From positions 272,955-336,954 of the forward strand of contig MU859070.1 in NCBI GenBank assembly GCA_033297205.1: 64,000 bases of DNA, in the 5' to 3' direction. The notes below the pieces were generated by a model. That model was not told the origin of the DNA. It ran no database searches and saw only the letters and a program-made list of their open reading frames with translations. Source of the stretch: Pseudoneurospora amorphoporcata. Taxonomy: Eukaryota; Ascomycota; Sordariomycetes; Sordariales; Sordariaceae. Positions 53,124 through 64,000 of the stretch are shown here, one piece after another. A program made the position numbers and the translations under genes. Numbering within the stretch: position 1 is the first letter of the stretch; each line of letters begins with the position of its first letter.

Positions 53124-56100
53124 TTATATCGTGGAAGGCCTCGTGGAGAACAGTCCAGCGACCTGGTAGAAAACATCCTCAATGGGCGCCATAGCGAAGG
53201 CTGGCGCAGCATTGAAAATTTCAGCCAGCCTCTGGGGAGCGACGACGGCCTGGTGAACATCGTAGTCATCATCCTCCATCTCGACATCCTCATCCGCGTC
53301 CTGCATCTCCTCGTCGCTTGCCTCGCCGTCCTCAGCGGCAAGGTCTACTGGGGCTACCAATGCCTTCGATTCTTCCATGTTGATATCCGCCAACGGCTGA
53401 AGCATCTGTGCCTGCTCTCCGCTTTCGGTGATGGACCAGATCTGGGCGGCAGAGTCAACTGCGACAAACCCAGCTGAGTTGGTAGAAGGGAGGATTGCAG
53501 TGATGACCTGAGGGAACGTCTGGATCAGCTGAGGCACTTCCTCATCGACTGAGAAGACAACGAGCTCCGACTTTGCACCCTTCTTCAACTTCTCCTGGCT
53601 AGAGTTGGGAATAGGGGCAGCAACGGCAAAGGATCGGGATTCCCGGTTAACCGCCAAATGGGTCATCTGCTTGGCAGCCCCTGAAGTCTCCTTCAGGGCA
53701 AAGCTGTACTGCATCTCATCCGACACAATATCGTAGACAGTAAGATCCTCCGAAAGCAAGATCAGAGACGAAGAGAGAGCCTCGATGCCCCGGATCTCAC
53801 CCCTAGACAGGTTAGGGATGGTGTCACGGATAGCACCGGTAGCCGTGTCGATAACGACAACAACAGCTCCGGATGAAGGGCCGTAGGCAGCAAAGAGAAC
53901 GGAGCCGTCCTCAGAGAAGGCAAGGGCACCGCTACGAGGGGTCTTGGGAGAAACTTCTACCGCCTCTTCCAGTTGCCCATAAGCAGGGAGCTCAACAGCC
54001 TTGGAGCATGACCATGTCCGGAGCTGTTGGCCTTCGGGGCCGGTTGACGCCAAACCATCTTTCCTGCGCAGCTTGGGGCTCCAGAACCGCACTACACCGT
54101 CGGTGCCAAGAGAAGCAAATCGAGAAGAAATAGGGTCGCTGACGACATCCAGGATAGTCTCCGACTGTGTTGTGAAATGTGCCTCGTTGATGCGCGAAAC
54201 GAGCTGCAAAGAGCTATCCTCCGCTTCGACCTCCCAGAACTTGAGATAGATCTCTCGCCTTTCCTGCGAAACTTCGCATGTGGTCTTGGAGCCAGTCAAA
54301 AGAGGCTCAAGGTCCCTTTCAGGCGGCTGCCATTCATCAACCGACGCAAGCCATTTTCCATCGTGGGAGAAGGCCATCTTGGTGACTCTGGGTTCGATGA
54401 TTGGCGCACCCTGGCTGGTCATGTTGGCATCGGTAGGGTTGGTGCGCGCAATAGGATGCTTGCCAACGCCTTGGAACGAAGAGACGTCGAAAACTTGGAG
54501 AAGTGGTGTGGACGGCGCATTTCCTGTCGAGCTAGCCTGCTGCCCATTGCCGACGCAGAGGAATATTTGTGAAGGGTTTATAGGGTTGCTGGTGGTAATC
54601 AAAGGTGTTGTGATTTCGTCGACGGATCTCCAGACACGGCGTACCAGAGACTCCTTCGAGGGCTTGTCACTGAGGACCAAAGACTGAATACCAGAAATGT
54701 AGGTCGTAGGCTTCATCTCAGCGGTCGAGAGAACCATAGCAGAGTTGTCGTCGAGGTGAAGAGCGTAGGATGATCCCTTTGGCGAAACGACGATATTTTC
54801 GATGGTCGCTGAAAGGTGAGGCAAGAACTCCCTCTTGCCGGTATCCAACTGCCACAAAACGAGTACGGTTTCGGCACCACCGGAGATCAGATAGTTACCT
54901 AGGGAACTGTCAGCACTTATTGGTTCCCTATACACAGCTCATAGATTCTTACCATCTTCAGACCACTTGACGCTGTGGACGGCCCTGCGGTGCCAATGTA
55001 GCTTGCGAGGCTGGATGGGGCCCGCCTTGGTCACATTGCCGGGCAGTTTCGAGAGAAGATCGCCATATACGTAGATGGCACCGCGAGCGCAACCGATGAC
55101 AAGATCGACGAACTGAATTTCTACGCCACCCTTTTTGGTTGTTTGGAGAGTCGGACGAATGTCGAGGCAGGTAACCAGATCCGGTACGCCGAAAGAGTGG
55201 AACGCATATTCGAGGTCGTCAACCGACTTGACAGTCTTTCCCTTGGACTTGAGGGTGCCGATATGTAGGGTCTCCTTCGCAGCAGCGACAATAAGTCTGC
55301 CGCCAGCAGCGGAACGAAGCAATTGCGGGTTCTCGTCGTATGTGTGGATAAGCTTGCCGGCCTTCTTCTGGAGGGCCTTGACGTCGTAGGCCACGATTTG
55401 CGCCGAGGACTTGGTGAACTTCTGGAGGACGAAGAGTACATCTTCTTGCTTGTCGCGAATGTCAACCGACTCGACGGTCATGTCGAGGACCTTCTTGACG
55501 TCAATCGTAAAGGGTGTCTCGGCGCCTTCGCCTGTCGTCCAGTTGAGGTGCCAGATCCGGCCATCGGAGCATGCGACCCAGAGAAAATCGGGTGTGCTGG
55601 CGGATAGCGCAGACGCGACGATATAAGGAGAGGAAAGCTCGGCGCCGCTGTCGAGCTTGGTGACGGGAAGGGATATCCTCCTGACGAGCAGGGAATCCTC
55701 AGTGGAGTAAACTTGAATTGATGTGTTGTAGGTGATGAGGAGGTATCTAAATCGTATTAGTAGAGCTCCTACCTAGGGAACTGGTCTCAAACGAACCGTT
55801 CATCCAAGGAGAATATGGGATCGATGTCCAGCATGCGGCCGCCCATAGGATTCGACACCTTCCATGCTGATGTGTCGCGCGTCGTCAAAGCATTCGAAGC
55901 ATCCGCAAGTTCCAAATCGCCATTAGTCGTTTGTAGGTCTTTGTTCTCGAACAGGGTGCTCTCTTGGGAGTCGGCAGTATCGTCAACAGTGCCATTGGCG
56001 GCGGGCTGGGTCTTGGTTGGTTTCGATCGTTGCCTTTTTTGCGAAGCGGTTGTCGTCTCTTCCTTGAGCTCTCTCTTTCTCTTCTTCAGCGAGGCGGTTT

Positions 56101-56161
56101 CGCCGTTCGCGTCCATCTTGGTTGCCTTGGACGTCTTGCGAGGAGTGCGTAGCTCCACCAT
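53124..56161 (-). CDS. utp17: Utp17/Nan1/WDR75 t-UTP subunit of the SSU processome
   Basis: Homologue of Nan1/Utp17 (WDR75), a WD40 protein of the t-UTP/UtpA complex that binds early 18S pre-rRNA in the nucleolus. Exons: 56161-55797, 55746-54953, 54898-53124; 2934 nt, 977 aa (yeast Nan1 896). A lysine-rich N-terminus (KKRKRELKEE, a nuclear signal) is followed by two beta-propellers. The first starts around WKVSNPMGGRMLDIDPIFSL; the HWHRRAVHSVKWSEDGNYLI repeat, split by intron two, is the most conserved family stretch, with NYLISGGAETVLVLWQLDTG next. A later repeat reads FASLGTDGVVRFWSPKLRRK. The acidic C-terminal region (EASDEEMQDADEDVEMEDDD) is usual. The first donor is GTTCGT, non-consensus but required by frame. 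It shares a promoter with rpb10. Confidence 0.92.
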
Positions 56162-56534
56162 CTTGTCGTTGAGTATATGACGATGCAAGTCGGGCAAGGA
56201 ACACACGATTTGTCGTACCGAGCTTCACGGCCGCAGCGTCGTCTTCCAGCGAAAGAAATTTTGGCGGAGTACCCTTCGAAAAAGTTAATGTGGGGCAGCT
56301 TTCTTATCAGCGATAAGGCCGTAGTGGCCAATCACGCCCTGGAAAGTCAAATTTGCTGGGGCCTTCCGACTTTCACAAGTTGCCTCCTCGTCTTCAAAGT
56401 TCAAAGAACTTCTACTTGCGCCGTCACCACGACCAAACTTGCATCACCGCCTCGCTAGGAACTGGTCGCTCATCCGCCGCGAACATCGCCATCCCACCAA
56501 GCAACATTAATCAGTCTTTCAACTCGCCATCAAA
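56162..56534. promoter_or_regulatory. 373-bp divergent promoter of utp17 and rpb10
   Basis: Contains a perfect inverted pair of GATA sites, CTTATC-AGC-GATAAG (56304-56318), and a CCAAT box (56329-56333). Both could bind factors known in fungi (GATA activators such as NIT2/AreA; the CCAAT-binding complex). The two genes serve ribosome production and transcription, so joint control is plausible. Confidence 0.55.
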
Positions 56535-56979
56535 ATGATTATTCCCATTCGGTGCTTTTCTTGCGGCAAGGTACGCGACGCGACGCGCCCCGCTTCCTCC
56601 GCCATTTACCCGTCCAACAAGGTTACTGACATGTTGCACATAGGTGGTGGGTGATCTCTGGGAGAGATACCTGCAGTTGATCGATGGCGAGGAGATCACC
56701 GACGGGTACGCCATATCTACGACCGAACCTCCGATATACAACCAACAATAACTGACACACAATGATTAGTGATGCTCTTGATCAGCTCGGCCTCAAGCGC
56801 TACTGCTGCCGTCGCATGGTCATGACCCACGTCGACCTTATCGAGAAGCTTCTCAAGTAGGTTCTCGTGGATGGTCTGTGTAGGAACACGGTTACTGACT
56901 GCTGTTTAGGTATACTCCCGATGGCCGCAACGTCAAGAAGATCGAGATGCAGACCCGTAACGAGGAACAGGGGGTGTAA
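56535..56979 (+). CDS. rpb10: RNA polymerase I/II/III subunit Rpb10 (RPABC5)
   Basis: Shared small subunit of the three nuclear RNA polymerases. Four exons: 56535-56570, 56644-56705, 56770-56856, 56910-56979; 255 nt, 84 aa (yeast 70). The N-terminus MIIPIRCFSCGK has the first zinc pair CxxC, and GLKRYCCRRMVMTHVDLIEK has the atypical CC second pair, so the CX2C..CC zinc site of Rpb10 is complete. The C-terminal EMQTRNEEQGV tail is an extra stretch beyond yeast. Intron phases all close. It is divergent from utp17. Confidence 0.97.
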
Positions 56980-59900
56980 TACCACCCGAGCGCTCGAAAA
57001 ATTGATCATTAACCATCCGGTCAAGCCGACTACATTCATCATCCGGCAAGAGAAAACTGCATAATCATTAAGGCGTTTGGGAGTATCACCACAACTGTGT
57101 TGGACGGGGTATAGAAGCGAACCTTGATCTCACTTTTAGAAGGCGGAAAGCAAGAATTTGATTTGGTTATGCTTTTTTGGTTGGAAACTTGCGGCGTCAA
57201 GGCGCATTTGGGACACTTTGTCTTCTCGTGTAGGTTCTGTTGGCGGTTAGATTTACCGAAGCAACATTGCCAGATATTACAAACTAACCTTTCAATTGCA
57301 ACTGCAGTTGAGAAGTTGTGATACTACCAGCATCGTCTACACAGCCAGTACCTGCCTCTTGCTCGTATGGCTTGAAGTGATATAACCAACCGCATATAGT
57401 TATCTGCATTGACAACTCACAAGTCGCCATTCTCGCCTGCGCGGTTTCCAATGCCTCGGGTCCGGATGTCTTCTGGGAGTGGTGGAAAGGCTCTACTGTT
57501 TCGGCTGGGCTGGACCGATCGAATACAGAAGCGACACTCGGATTGGATAGACTATACAATTGTGGGGGGCATCAAGCCGGTGCAAGGGACGATGGCGCTG
57601 GTGGACGAGAGGCATTCGTAGCACTGCCATCCAAATCACACGTCCCAATCCATGACATTGGTGCAGCTTGGGGATGTCTTCGGGGCTAATTCGTCGTATG
57701 TACATATTCTTCTGCTGGACGTCATGTCTTCCAAAGTCATGTTTAACTGGACAGCCGGTCAACTTACCCGGATGCTCACCATCTAACAGTTCATTATGAG
57801 TAACTTCCATATCCGAGGATCCCCGTTCTTGATACTAGTTCATCCATGCTCGAGTCCAGTGACTCGAACTGTATGTGGTGAGCGAAGCGAGCGTTGGCCC
57901 TGTCCCTAGGCCTGGTCTGGACGCCGCCCAGTCAGACACATCTTCGTTGTGGTACTCACCGGTTAGCAAACATATTTTCCAGAAAATGAGCTTCCAGATT
58001 GATATCAAACTTGAGTGTTGTCTTTACCGATATGGACCTCTCAACCGGCCGTGAACACGCATCGCTATTCAGTCTACGGTTTACCTTCCCCGGCCATGAG
58101 ACACTCTGCCAGCGTTTTTGGTATCTTTTGACTCATCTTCTCGTCCAGTTTCCATCCCGGTAAGTAGCCACAATCAAACAACACCCATAATACTGGGCGA
58201 GTTAAATTGGTGTAGTGCCTTCTTCCCTGTCCTATGTACGCGCAGGTAAGATCAAGTATCCAGCCGTATGCAAAGCATGACTCCTTCGCTGATCAAGATT
58301 TGAGACTTTGGCACATCGATTGCGTGCAGTCACTGCCATCGTAGCCTTGTGATGAACACGCCAAGTTGCCCAACAAGGACCCAACAAGTAAGACCACGCC
58401 GGCCGTTCATAGCGCTGCCCGACAGTCCGGATATCACAACTCCTAGGAGTTGCTCTTTCCCCGCGGCAACCGGAAGACACTTTTGTCATCCGACAGACTT
58501 GGCCCGGAGTGCAAGTGGAGAAGAGAGTTAAGTTGTCTGCTTGCGAAATCCGGGGGATTGGGGATCACGCAAGGTCTACCAGGAACCGATGAACGCCCTC
58601 TCTGATAGTGGAGATCCTGTCGCTTTGATAAGCCATGGGTTCCCCTGGAAGGGTTGGGTCACACCAACGTCAAGAAACTACCTAATTTGCGGATCCCATC
58701 ACAGTCGTAGGGCAACGAACTCTTTTCTGCTTTTGGTCCCAAAAGCCCGAACTTGGTCCCTCCGGAATACTTCCCTGTTCACACCTTTTTCCCGTTCGCA
58801 GCCGTTCGCACGTTTCTAGACCCGAGTGTATGGTTCAAGTACAAGAAGCCGGCGAGCCGGTTTCGAAACAAACCATGAGCAAAACCTCAGCAAGGAACAT
58901 GACCACCAATATCAGTCTCCCCTCTAACCGCCGAGCACAAAAACGCCCTGGGATGTTTGTTGCGAAAGGCCGGGCTCCTCTTTTCATCTTGCCCATGCCA
59001 CGCTGGAATAGAAAACTGGTCGGCGGTGCTGCCTCAAGGGTGTTGATACCAAACCTTCCACTTCCATAACACTCCGCCTATATAGCGACCTTTTGGCCGG
59101 CCGGATGAGCGTTAGATCTTCCGGACTACCCAACGTCTTGCCCTATATTAACGGTTCACGACATTTTCTTGTGAAGGATTCATTTCTTCCATGAATCGTA
59201 CGTTAACACTGATGGCGGTTCGAACTGGCCTGGCTCAGACTGTGAACTCTTCCCCGGAACGCCCTAAAAGGCCAGTGGTATAGATCAAGCCTGAAGCCGC
59301 GAAACTCCCGTCCTCGTCAAGCTCAATACAGTATCACACATCTTGCTGGGCCATGTCTGGATGATGCTTTCAGCCTCAAGATGTAAATCGCCGACTGCAC
59401 TTACCGAAAGGATCGGCCGGTCTTTCGAGTTCTTCAGGAAACCTTCCAAATAGAGAGAGGGCACCGTCCGCGATAATCCAAATGATACAGATCGAGCGAG
59501 GGATGCCAGAAACACTGTGCCAGATGCGGCTCTCTGCGTGTAAAATCCGGTTCCATGGGTTTCAGGGAGCGACGCAATGTCTGAGGACGATGCTCTGGCC
59601 GAGTCCAATCTCCCTCCGGTTTGGTAAACCAAACAAATTTGCTGATAGCTAGTGGGCTAGTGGGATGTCTAGGCGTTTTTATCATCTTCTGTCTCTTCCT
59701 GAACACAAGTTGGGATCGTTATGTCATACCTGAATCAGTTCAGCTACCTACCGTATCGCTGATGCTACGGAGTGTCAGAGGCAGAGAGATACGTCTCAAG
59801 AGAAGATCTTGCACCACCTCGCCCATTGGTCACAGAGACTCCCGAAGAGACACAAGATCACGGAACAGCGTCCAGCAGGTTGGGAACGCGGCGAAGACAC

Positions 59901-60930
59901 CTGGACACTTACACTTTGATCCGATTGATGAGCCCTTGAAGAGTTGAAGAAGCCCTTGAAGGCAATCTGATTGGTCCATGGGCCTGCCCCTCGAACGTGA
60001 AGCGGGGCTTTTGGACGTTGGATGCTGAGTGGCTGCCAAAGCGAGCCCATGCTTCCCTCACTGCATGCTTAAGCGCCGAAGCCTGTCACCACCACATGCA
60101 GGCTGTCGGGTAGGGAAAAGAACACTGCGACTCTGATCTGCCACATTTGGTGACTTGGTTGAGCAACACTTATCACCACCACTACCCAAAAGTGACTCTT
60201 TTTCGGCATGGAAAAGACCACGCAGTGAGAAGGCATATTTGTCGGGTTGATGTGAGGTGAGGTAGCAACTGTCAGTTTTGCAGGTTCATGTCATACTTCC
60301 CGTCATTCTGTGTTTTATTACTGCATAAAGGTAAGGTAACTGTGCAGTAATCATTTCCATTTCAACGAAAGCGATGGGTTGCCTGGGTTGCCTAACAACG
60401 GGACCTGTACACTGATATCTCTTCGAGAAGAGTTCTCCGGTACATGGCATCACAAATTGCATACCCGCGGCAGTCAGATGCCTTTAGTCGTATGTATCTG
60501 ATGGATCTCTATCTGGGTGAATTCAACCTCTTGTCCGCAACCGGTGTTTTGAATTTTCATTCTCTTTGATTCACTGTGTTAGTGCCCGATATACCAAAGA
60601 CTGGCGGTTGCGACTTGCAGAATGGAGCTTTACAAGTCAAAGTGGCTCCTTCCCGCAACCAGGGACGAGCAGGGACTGTTTGGCACACCCCAACTCCAAC
60701 GGGCAGGGACAAGGGCAGCAACACATGGGAACGTCGCGAACGATAAAGGTAGGCGGAGCCAAGCAAGTGGACGCTGGATGGACGCCCACGGAACCTCTGT
60801 GAAATTATGGATCTAAATGTAGGGGGTTCAACGTGGCTGTATTGAGTGTGTGCTCTGGTGCTGATCCGCACCCGGCTCGATATCTGGCATCTGTATAAAT
60901 CCCGCAGCTAATCTGCTCCCAATCCCGTAA
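56980..60930. other. 4-kb gene-free stretch
   Basis: No open frame here has coding bias, a good start or a recognisable product. A minus-strand open stretch at 57493-57810 and several plus-strand ones look like chance. Base composition is near that of other spacers until about 60,900, where it becomes AT-rich. Degenerate pseudogenes cannot be excluded without a search. Confidence 0.4.
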
Positions 60931-61440
60931 CTATATACGTATATATCCCCTAGCCGTTTAACATACTCCCTTAAATTTAGCGTATAAATTACGCTAGATC
61001 TACTCTAAAATGCCTTAAATTTTTCTGAAATTTAGAAATAATACTATTTATAAATATATTTTTCAAATTCTTTTATTACAATAGCTTTTAAATTGTTACT
61101 TGTAAAAGCTTATAATAAATCTATTCGCCGTTTCGTTACCCAAATCCTCCCTACTAGAATCCTTCATACCCTTAAGGCACCCTACAATAATATTTCTATT
61201 ATTCAATTTTTATAATTAAATTAGTATTTACTATAATTCTACAAATCCTAACTATTCTAACGAATTTAAATAAACTACGGAAGAGAAGCTTTTTGTAAAT
61301 CTATTAGAAATTTACTCTTTAATAAGTATATATACTATATTAATTAATTTTCTTTTTTATACTTACTTTAATTAATATTTATATATAAGAAGCGCTACTC
61401 GCACGTAGATTCACATTTTTTTCTATACATAACCCAAACC
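60931..61440. repeat. very AT-rich, TA-rich block, probably RIP-mutated repeat
   Basis: A sharp fall in GC: long runs such as TATATACTATATTAATTAATT and abundant TpA, with almost no CpA/TpG. This is the expected product of repeat-induced point mutation (CpA to TpA). It abuts the MULE relic. No protein could be read through it. Confidence 0.6.
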
Positions 61441-61869
61441 CGCTCGAAGTCTGCCATAGCAGATGTATTCTTTTATAAATTTCGCCAAGCACATTTGGGC
61501 ATTTCAGTCTTTCAAGGTTGCTATGCCATGCCAAGCTCAAATTCTAGACTGCAGCGCACGCACCCCCAAATTTGCACCCAGACCCAGTTCTTATAGGGCA
61601 TTTATATAGCGGTCTTACAGGGTACTTAGTAGCACGGTCGCACTTTTGCATGTCGCATTTAATTGAAGTCGCTCGATTGAGCTCGATTGAGCTCACTATA
61701 CTGTACTGCACTCTATGTTAATCTATACATTATTGATTTTATCTGTGCAATCGACGTATCTGACTGCTAGCGGTGCCAGCAATGCCAGCGAGCCTCCCTC
61801 TACTAGTTCTGAGTGCCAGCAGTACGTGTGCTGCGCTGACTACCCTATATACCAGCTAGAGTGCTAGTT
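61441..61869. other. repeat-flank sequence, no gene seen
   Basis: Moderate GC between the AT-rich block and the transposase relic, with a small tandem repeat of GCTCGATTGA at 61671-61692. It may belong to the downstream end of the transposon. Confidence 0.35.
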
Positions 61870-63400
61870 AGCGCCGCTTCTCCTCATCTACCTCTTCCTC
61901 TACCTCCCCGTAAAACTTTGCCTCCTCTCTCTCTTCCTCCTTCTTTAGGTTTATTCTTACTACTGGGCGGGCGGCCTCTTCCTCTAGTCTATATAGCGGG
62001 AGGTTAGGATCGGTCAGCCTTATCATCTACCTCCAAGTTGACACCCTCCTAAGAAGACATGTTGCGCTAGATAAATAGCGCTACCCGTATTGAAGTAGTA
62101 AGGTTCTAACTTCGTGCGGGAGCTCGGCCCCGGGTAGGCTAGAAGCGAGGCCTTCCTTGAAGTCGTAATACCGCAGCTGGCGCAGTAGAGGGAGGAAGAG
62201 CTTGTATAACAGGGCAGGAGTGCACATGTCCCGACAATGCCAAACTACTAAAAGGTAGACGATGTTCTGCTTGCAAGGCAGAACTCGTAGTGCACACTAT
62301 ATAGCTAATGTCAACCTGTGACAGCTTGGGTGTTAGCTGGCACGGTCAGCTAGGGAGCTAGAATTTAAGTATTAATTAGCGCAGTAAGCTGGGGCGCGCG
62401 GGGATTAGGAGCAAATAGCTAAGCGTTGCGGGAGCGGCTACGCAAGTTATCTACGCGGTCAAAGTCGTAATATCTGAGGTACTCGTCTTCGTCAACCATG
62501 CCTCTCTGCAGCCACCAGTAGGGGTAGAAGTCTAGTTTATTGAGCTTCAATAATAGTAGTTGAGTAAGCATATTAGGAAGCAGCATATACGAGCATAACA
62601 AGCCAAATTGCTTGTTAAATTTGCCCGTACAAGGCTCTAGCTCATCGGGGACCGGCTTCTAGGCCGACGGGACAGCACCCAATACGATGTAGTATTGCGT
62701 TGTAACCTTGTTGAGCGCGTTCCAGCATACCCAATTGGAGGCTTCGCCTAACTAGGGAACGTAGAAGTGGTCTCTCCTAGTAAGTCTAGTCTCCTTCTCG
62801 ATTTTCTTATTAATCTTACACTTTATTACGCTAAGTAAGGTAAAGCTTTGGGTAACAGCTTAGATGACTAGACTATTGCCTGTATATAGAAGGATGATCA
62901 GTATACTATAGTTTGTATAGAGAGCAATATGGCTAAGTATGCTTACTGCTAACGACATAGCTCTTGAAGCTTCTATTTGCTAACTCGACTAGTGATGTAA
63001 TACGGTGGCCAAAGTGCAACCTCTCGTTAACGTAACAGGTAGCCCACTCTTCTTTGACTGCTATATACGTCTCCTCTAAATACGTATAATCGTAGTTTGT
63101 TGCGAGAAGAACCATTTAAACCTCTCCTAAGTAGTGATGAATGCTTCCTCTGTACTGGCGTAGCATGTCTGCTTCCAGAGACTGTAAAGTCCAGCGCGTA
63201 AATACTCCATGGTTTTAGGTAGAGCTTCTAAATTATTTGTACCATCTACTAAACGGTTAAGGCGACTGACCATATCTTAGTCTTCTTCGTCAAACTCTTC
63301 CAAACTCGTTGCATTACTGGGTTGTACTAGCTAAGCTGGTGCTAATGTTGATATCAATATATTTTGCTATACTTGTGCAGCAATAGAAGCGGCTTGCACA
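61870..63400 (-). mobile_element. decayed Mutator-like (MULE) transposase
   Basis: Minus-strand reading gives a broken transposase. At 63115-62950: YDYTYLEETYIAVKEEWATC and NERLHFGHRITSLVELANR, matching the MULE region where the usual text is GHRTTSRVEGA. At about 62750-62420: WNALNKVTTQYYIVLG, LEPCTGKFNKQFGLLCSYML (the C-terminal zinc-like CTG..C segment) and LDFYPYWWLQRGMVDEDEYL. At about 62010-61880 an acidic/basic tail, KKEEREEAKFYGEVEEEVDE. Several in-frame TAG stops and at least one frameshift occur; CAG to TAG changes are what RIP gives. The 5' catalytic part (about 63360-63120) is barely readable. No terminal inverted repeats were identified. Hop-type fungal MULEs are the nearest analogues known to me. 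Confidence 0.65.
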
Positions 63401-63457
63401 TTACTAACCTGCTCCGCTGCTGTAAGGGTTCTACGAGGTTGACACGCAGGTAGGCCT

Positions 63458-63700
63458 TGTTGGGAACTTGTAATATTCGACAAGGAGCAAGAAGACTGAG
63501 CTAGTCTGGAAGCTAAATTGGGTATGACTAAATACACGAAAGGTGTGCGGGAAAGAAGGAATGCCAAGCCTGCCAAACAGAGGCGAGCCGGGCGAGCCGA
63601 GGAAGGCCAGTGGCCTGCAGAGTGGTCTGGAGAACCCCCGGTAGGCACAGGCCTGGCGCATGGAAGCTAGGCATTACCTTTGAGCGCCAGACCCATGACA
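63458..63700 (-). mobile_element. possible LTR of a retrotransposon, with polypurine tract
   Basis: On the minus strand a polypurine run (GGAGGGGAGTAGGAGGGGGA, then TAA) is followed directly by TGTCATGGG, the usual look of a polypurine tract abutting a TG-starting LTR. A CA end could lie at 63458 (CCCAACA). Only one copy is in the window, so both limits and the class are hypotheses. Confidence 0.3.
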
Positions 63701-64000
63701 TTATCCCCCTCCTACTCCCCTCCAATAGAGATCAAGGAAACGAAAGCTAAGTATATAAACCGGGCATTCCAACGCCTAAAAAGTCATTTCTAGAATCCGT
63801 TCGAGTACTCCCAACCAACTGCCTACTTTATGGGGAAAACTAGACAAAAACAGCAATCGATGCATGAAACTATGAACAAATCTCCCCGGGAAAGTCCTAT
63901 TTGTTACCCTACACCTTGTCTCTCACGCGTGCGCTAGTGCCCTCTAGCCGGCCAAGCCAGGGCCTAGATCTCAGACTGCGTAGTCGGCCTACCGCGCCGG
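63701..64000. other. window end, possible internal retroelement sequence
   Basis: Contains a TATATAAA at 63752-63759 on the plus strand and no readable ORF. If the polypurine/LTR reading is right, this is the 3' part of an element running off the window. Confidence 0.3.

Noticed and set aside
50883..56161. Secondary-metabolite cluster around the 2OG oxygenase
   Set aside because: Neighbours are a zinc-binding housekeeping protein and Utp17; no synthase, transporter or cluster regulator is near.
57493..57810. 105-codon minus-strand frame
   Set aside because: Codon third positions are unbiased and no family is recognisable.
1..64000. CRISPR arrays, bacterial-type operons, prophage
   Set aside because: No spaced direct repeats, and all genes are eukaryotic with spliceosomal introns.

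Overview
The window is nuclear DNA of a filamentous ascomycete, most likely a sordariomycete and possibly Sordariales. The evidence is short introns (about 50-100 bp, GT..AG, with CTAAC-like branch sites), C- or G-ending codons in exons, Pezizomycotina-specific families, long spacers, one intron-bearing tRNA, and an AT-rich, TA-rich repeat block with in-frame TAG stops of the kind left by RIP. The genus is an inference; nothing here identifies a species.

The first 57 kb is ordinary genic sequence on both strands. In order: an AP180-type clathrin adaptor (+); TFIIH subunit Tfb3/MAT1 (-) divergent from NudC (+); a URI/Bud27 prefoldin-like protein (-); a frameshifted leucine-rich-repeat pseudogene (-); a Skt5/Chs4-type Sel1-repeat chitin synthase activator with a CaaX end (-) divergent from a Gup1-type MBOAT acyltransferase (+); a large coiled-coil/disordered fungal protein (+); a DUF3716-like protein (-) with an unresolved frame change; tRNA-Ile(AAT); a large fungal protein with an RRM-like region split by an in-frame TAG (-); an Fmp46/DUF1687 thioredoxin-like protein (-); a hydrophilic LEA-like protein (+); an amidohydrolase (+); a tiny secreted cysteine-containing peptide (-); a BAP31/Yet3 ER protein (+); a DUF1479 protein (-); a helix-hairpin-helix-like fungal protein (-); a small zinc-binding 4F5-like protein (+); a 2-oxoglutarate/Fe(II) oxygenase (-); and the t-UTP subunit Utp17/Nan1/WDR75 (-) sharing a 373-bp divergent promoter with RNA polymerase subunit Rpb10 (+).

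From about 57 kb onward I found no convincing gene. 57-60.9 kb is non-coding to my eye. 60.9-61.4 kb is extremely AT-rich. 61.4-63.4 kb holds the wreck of a Mutator-like (MULE) transposase on the minus strand. 63.4-64.0 kb may carry an LTR-retrotransposon edge. The right end therefore looks like the start of a repeat island.

The genes are mostly housekeeping and do not form a pathway cluster. The nearest to a shared theme is Utp17 with Rpb10 (ribosome production and transcription), whose common promoter holds a CCAAT box and a perfect inverted pair of GATA sites. I did not find a clearly new multi-gene system. The best leads are the in-frame TAG gene, the secreted peptide, the GATA palindrome, the paired telomere-like promoter motifs and the decayed LRR gene. 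Exon joins were worked out by hand from splice consensus and reading frame; where the total length closes in frame I treat them as reliable.
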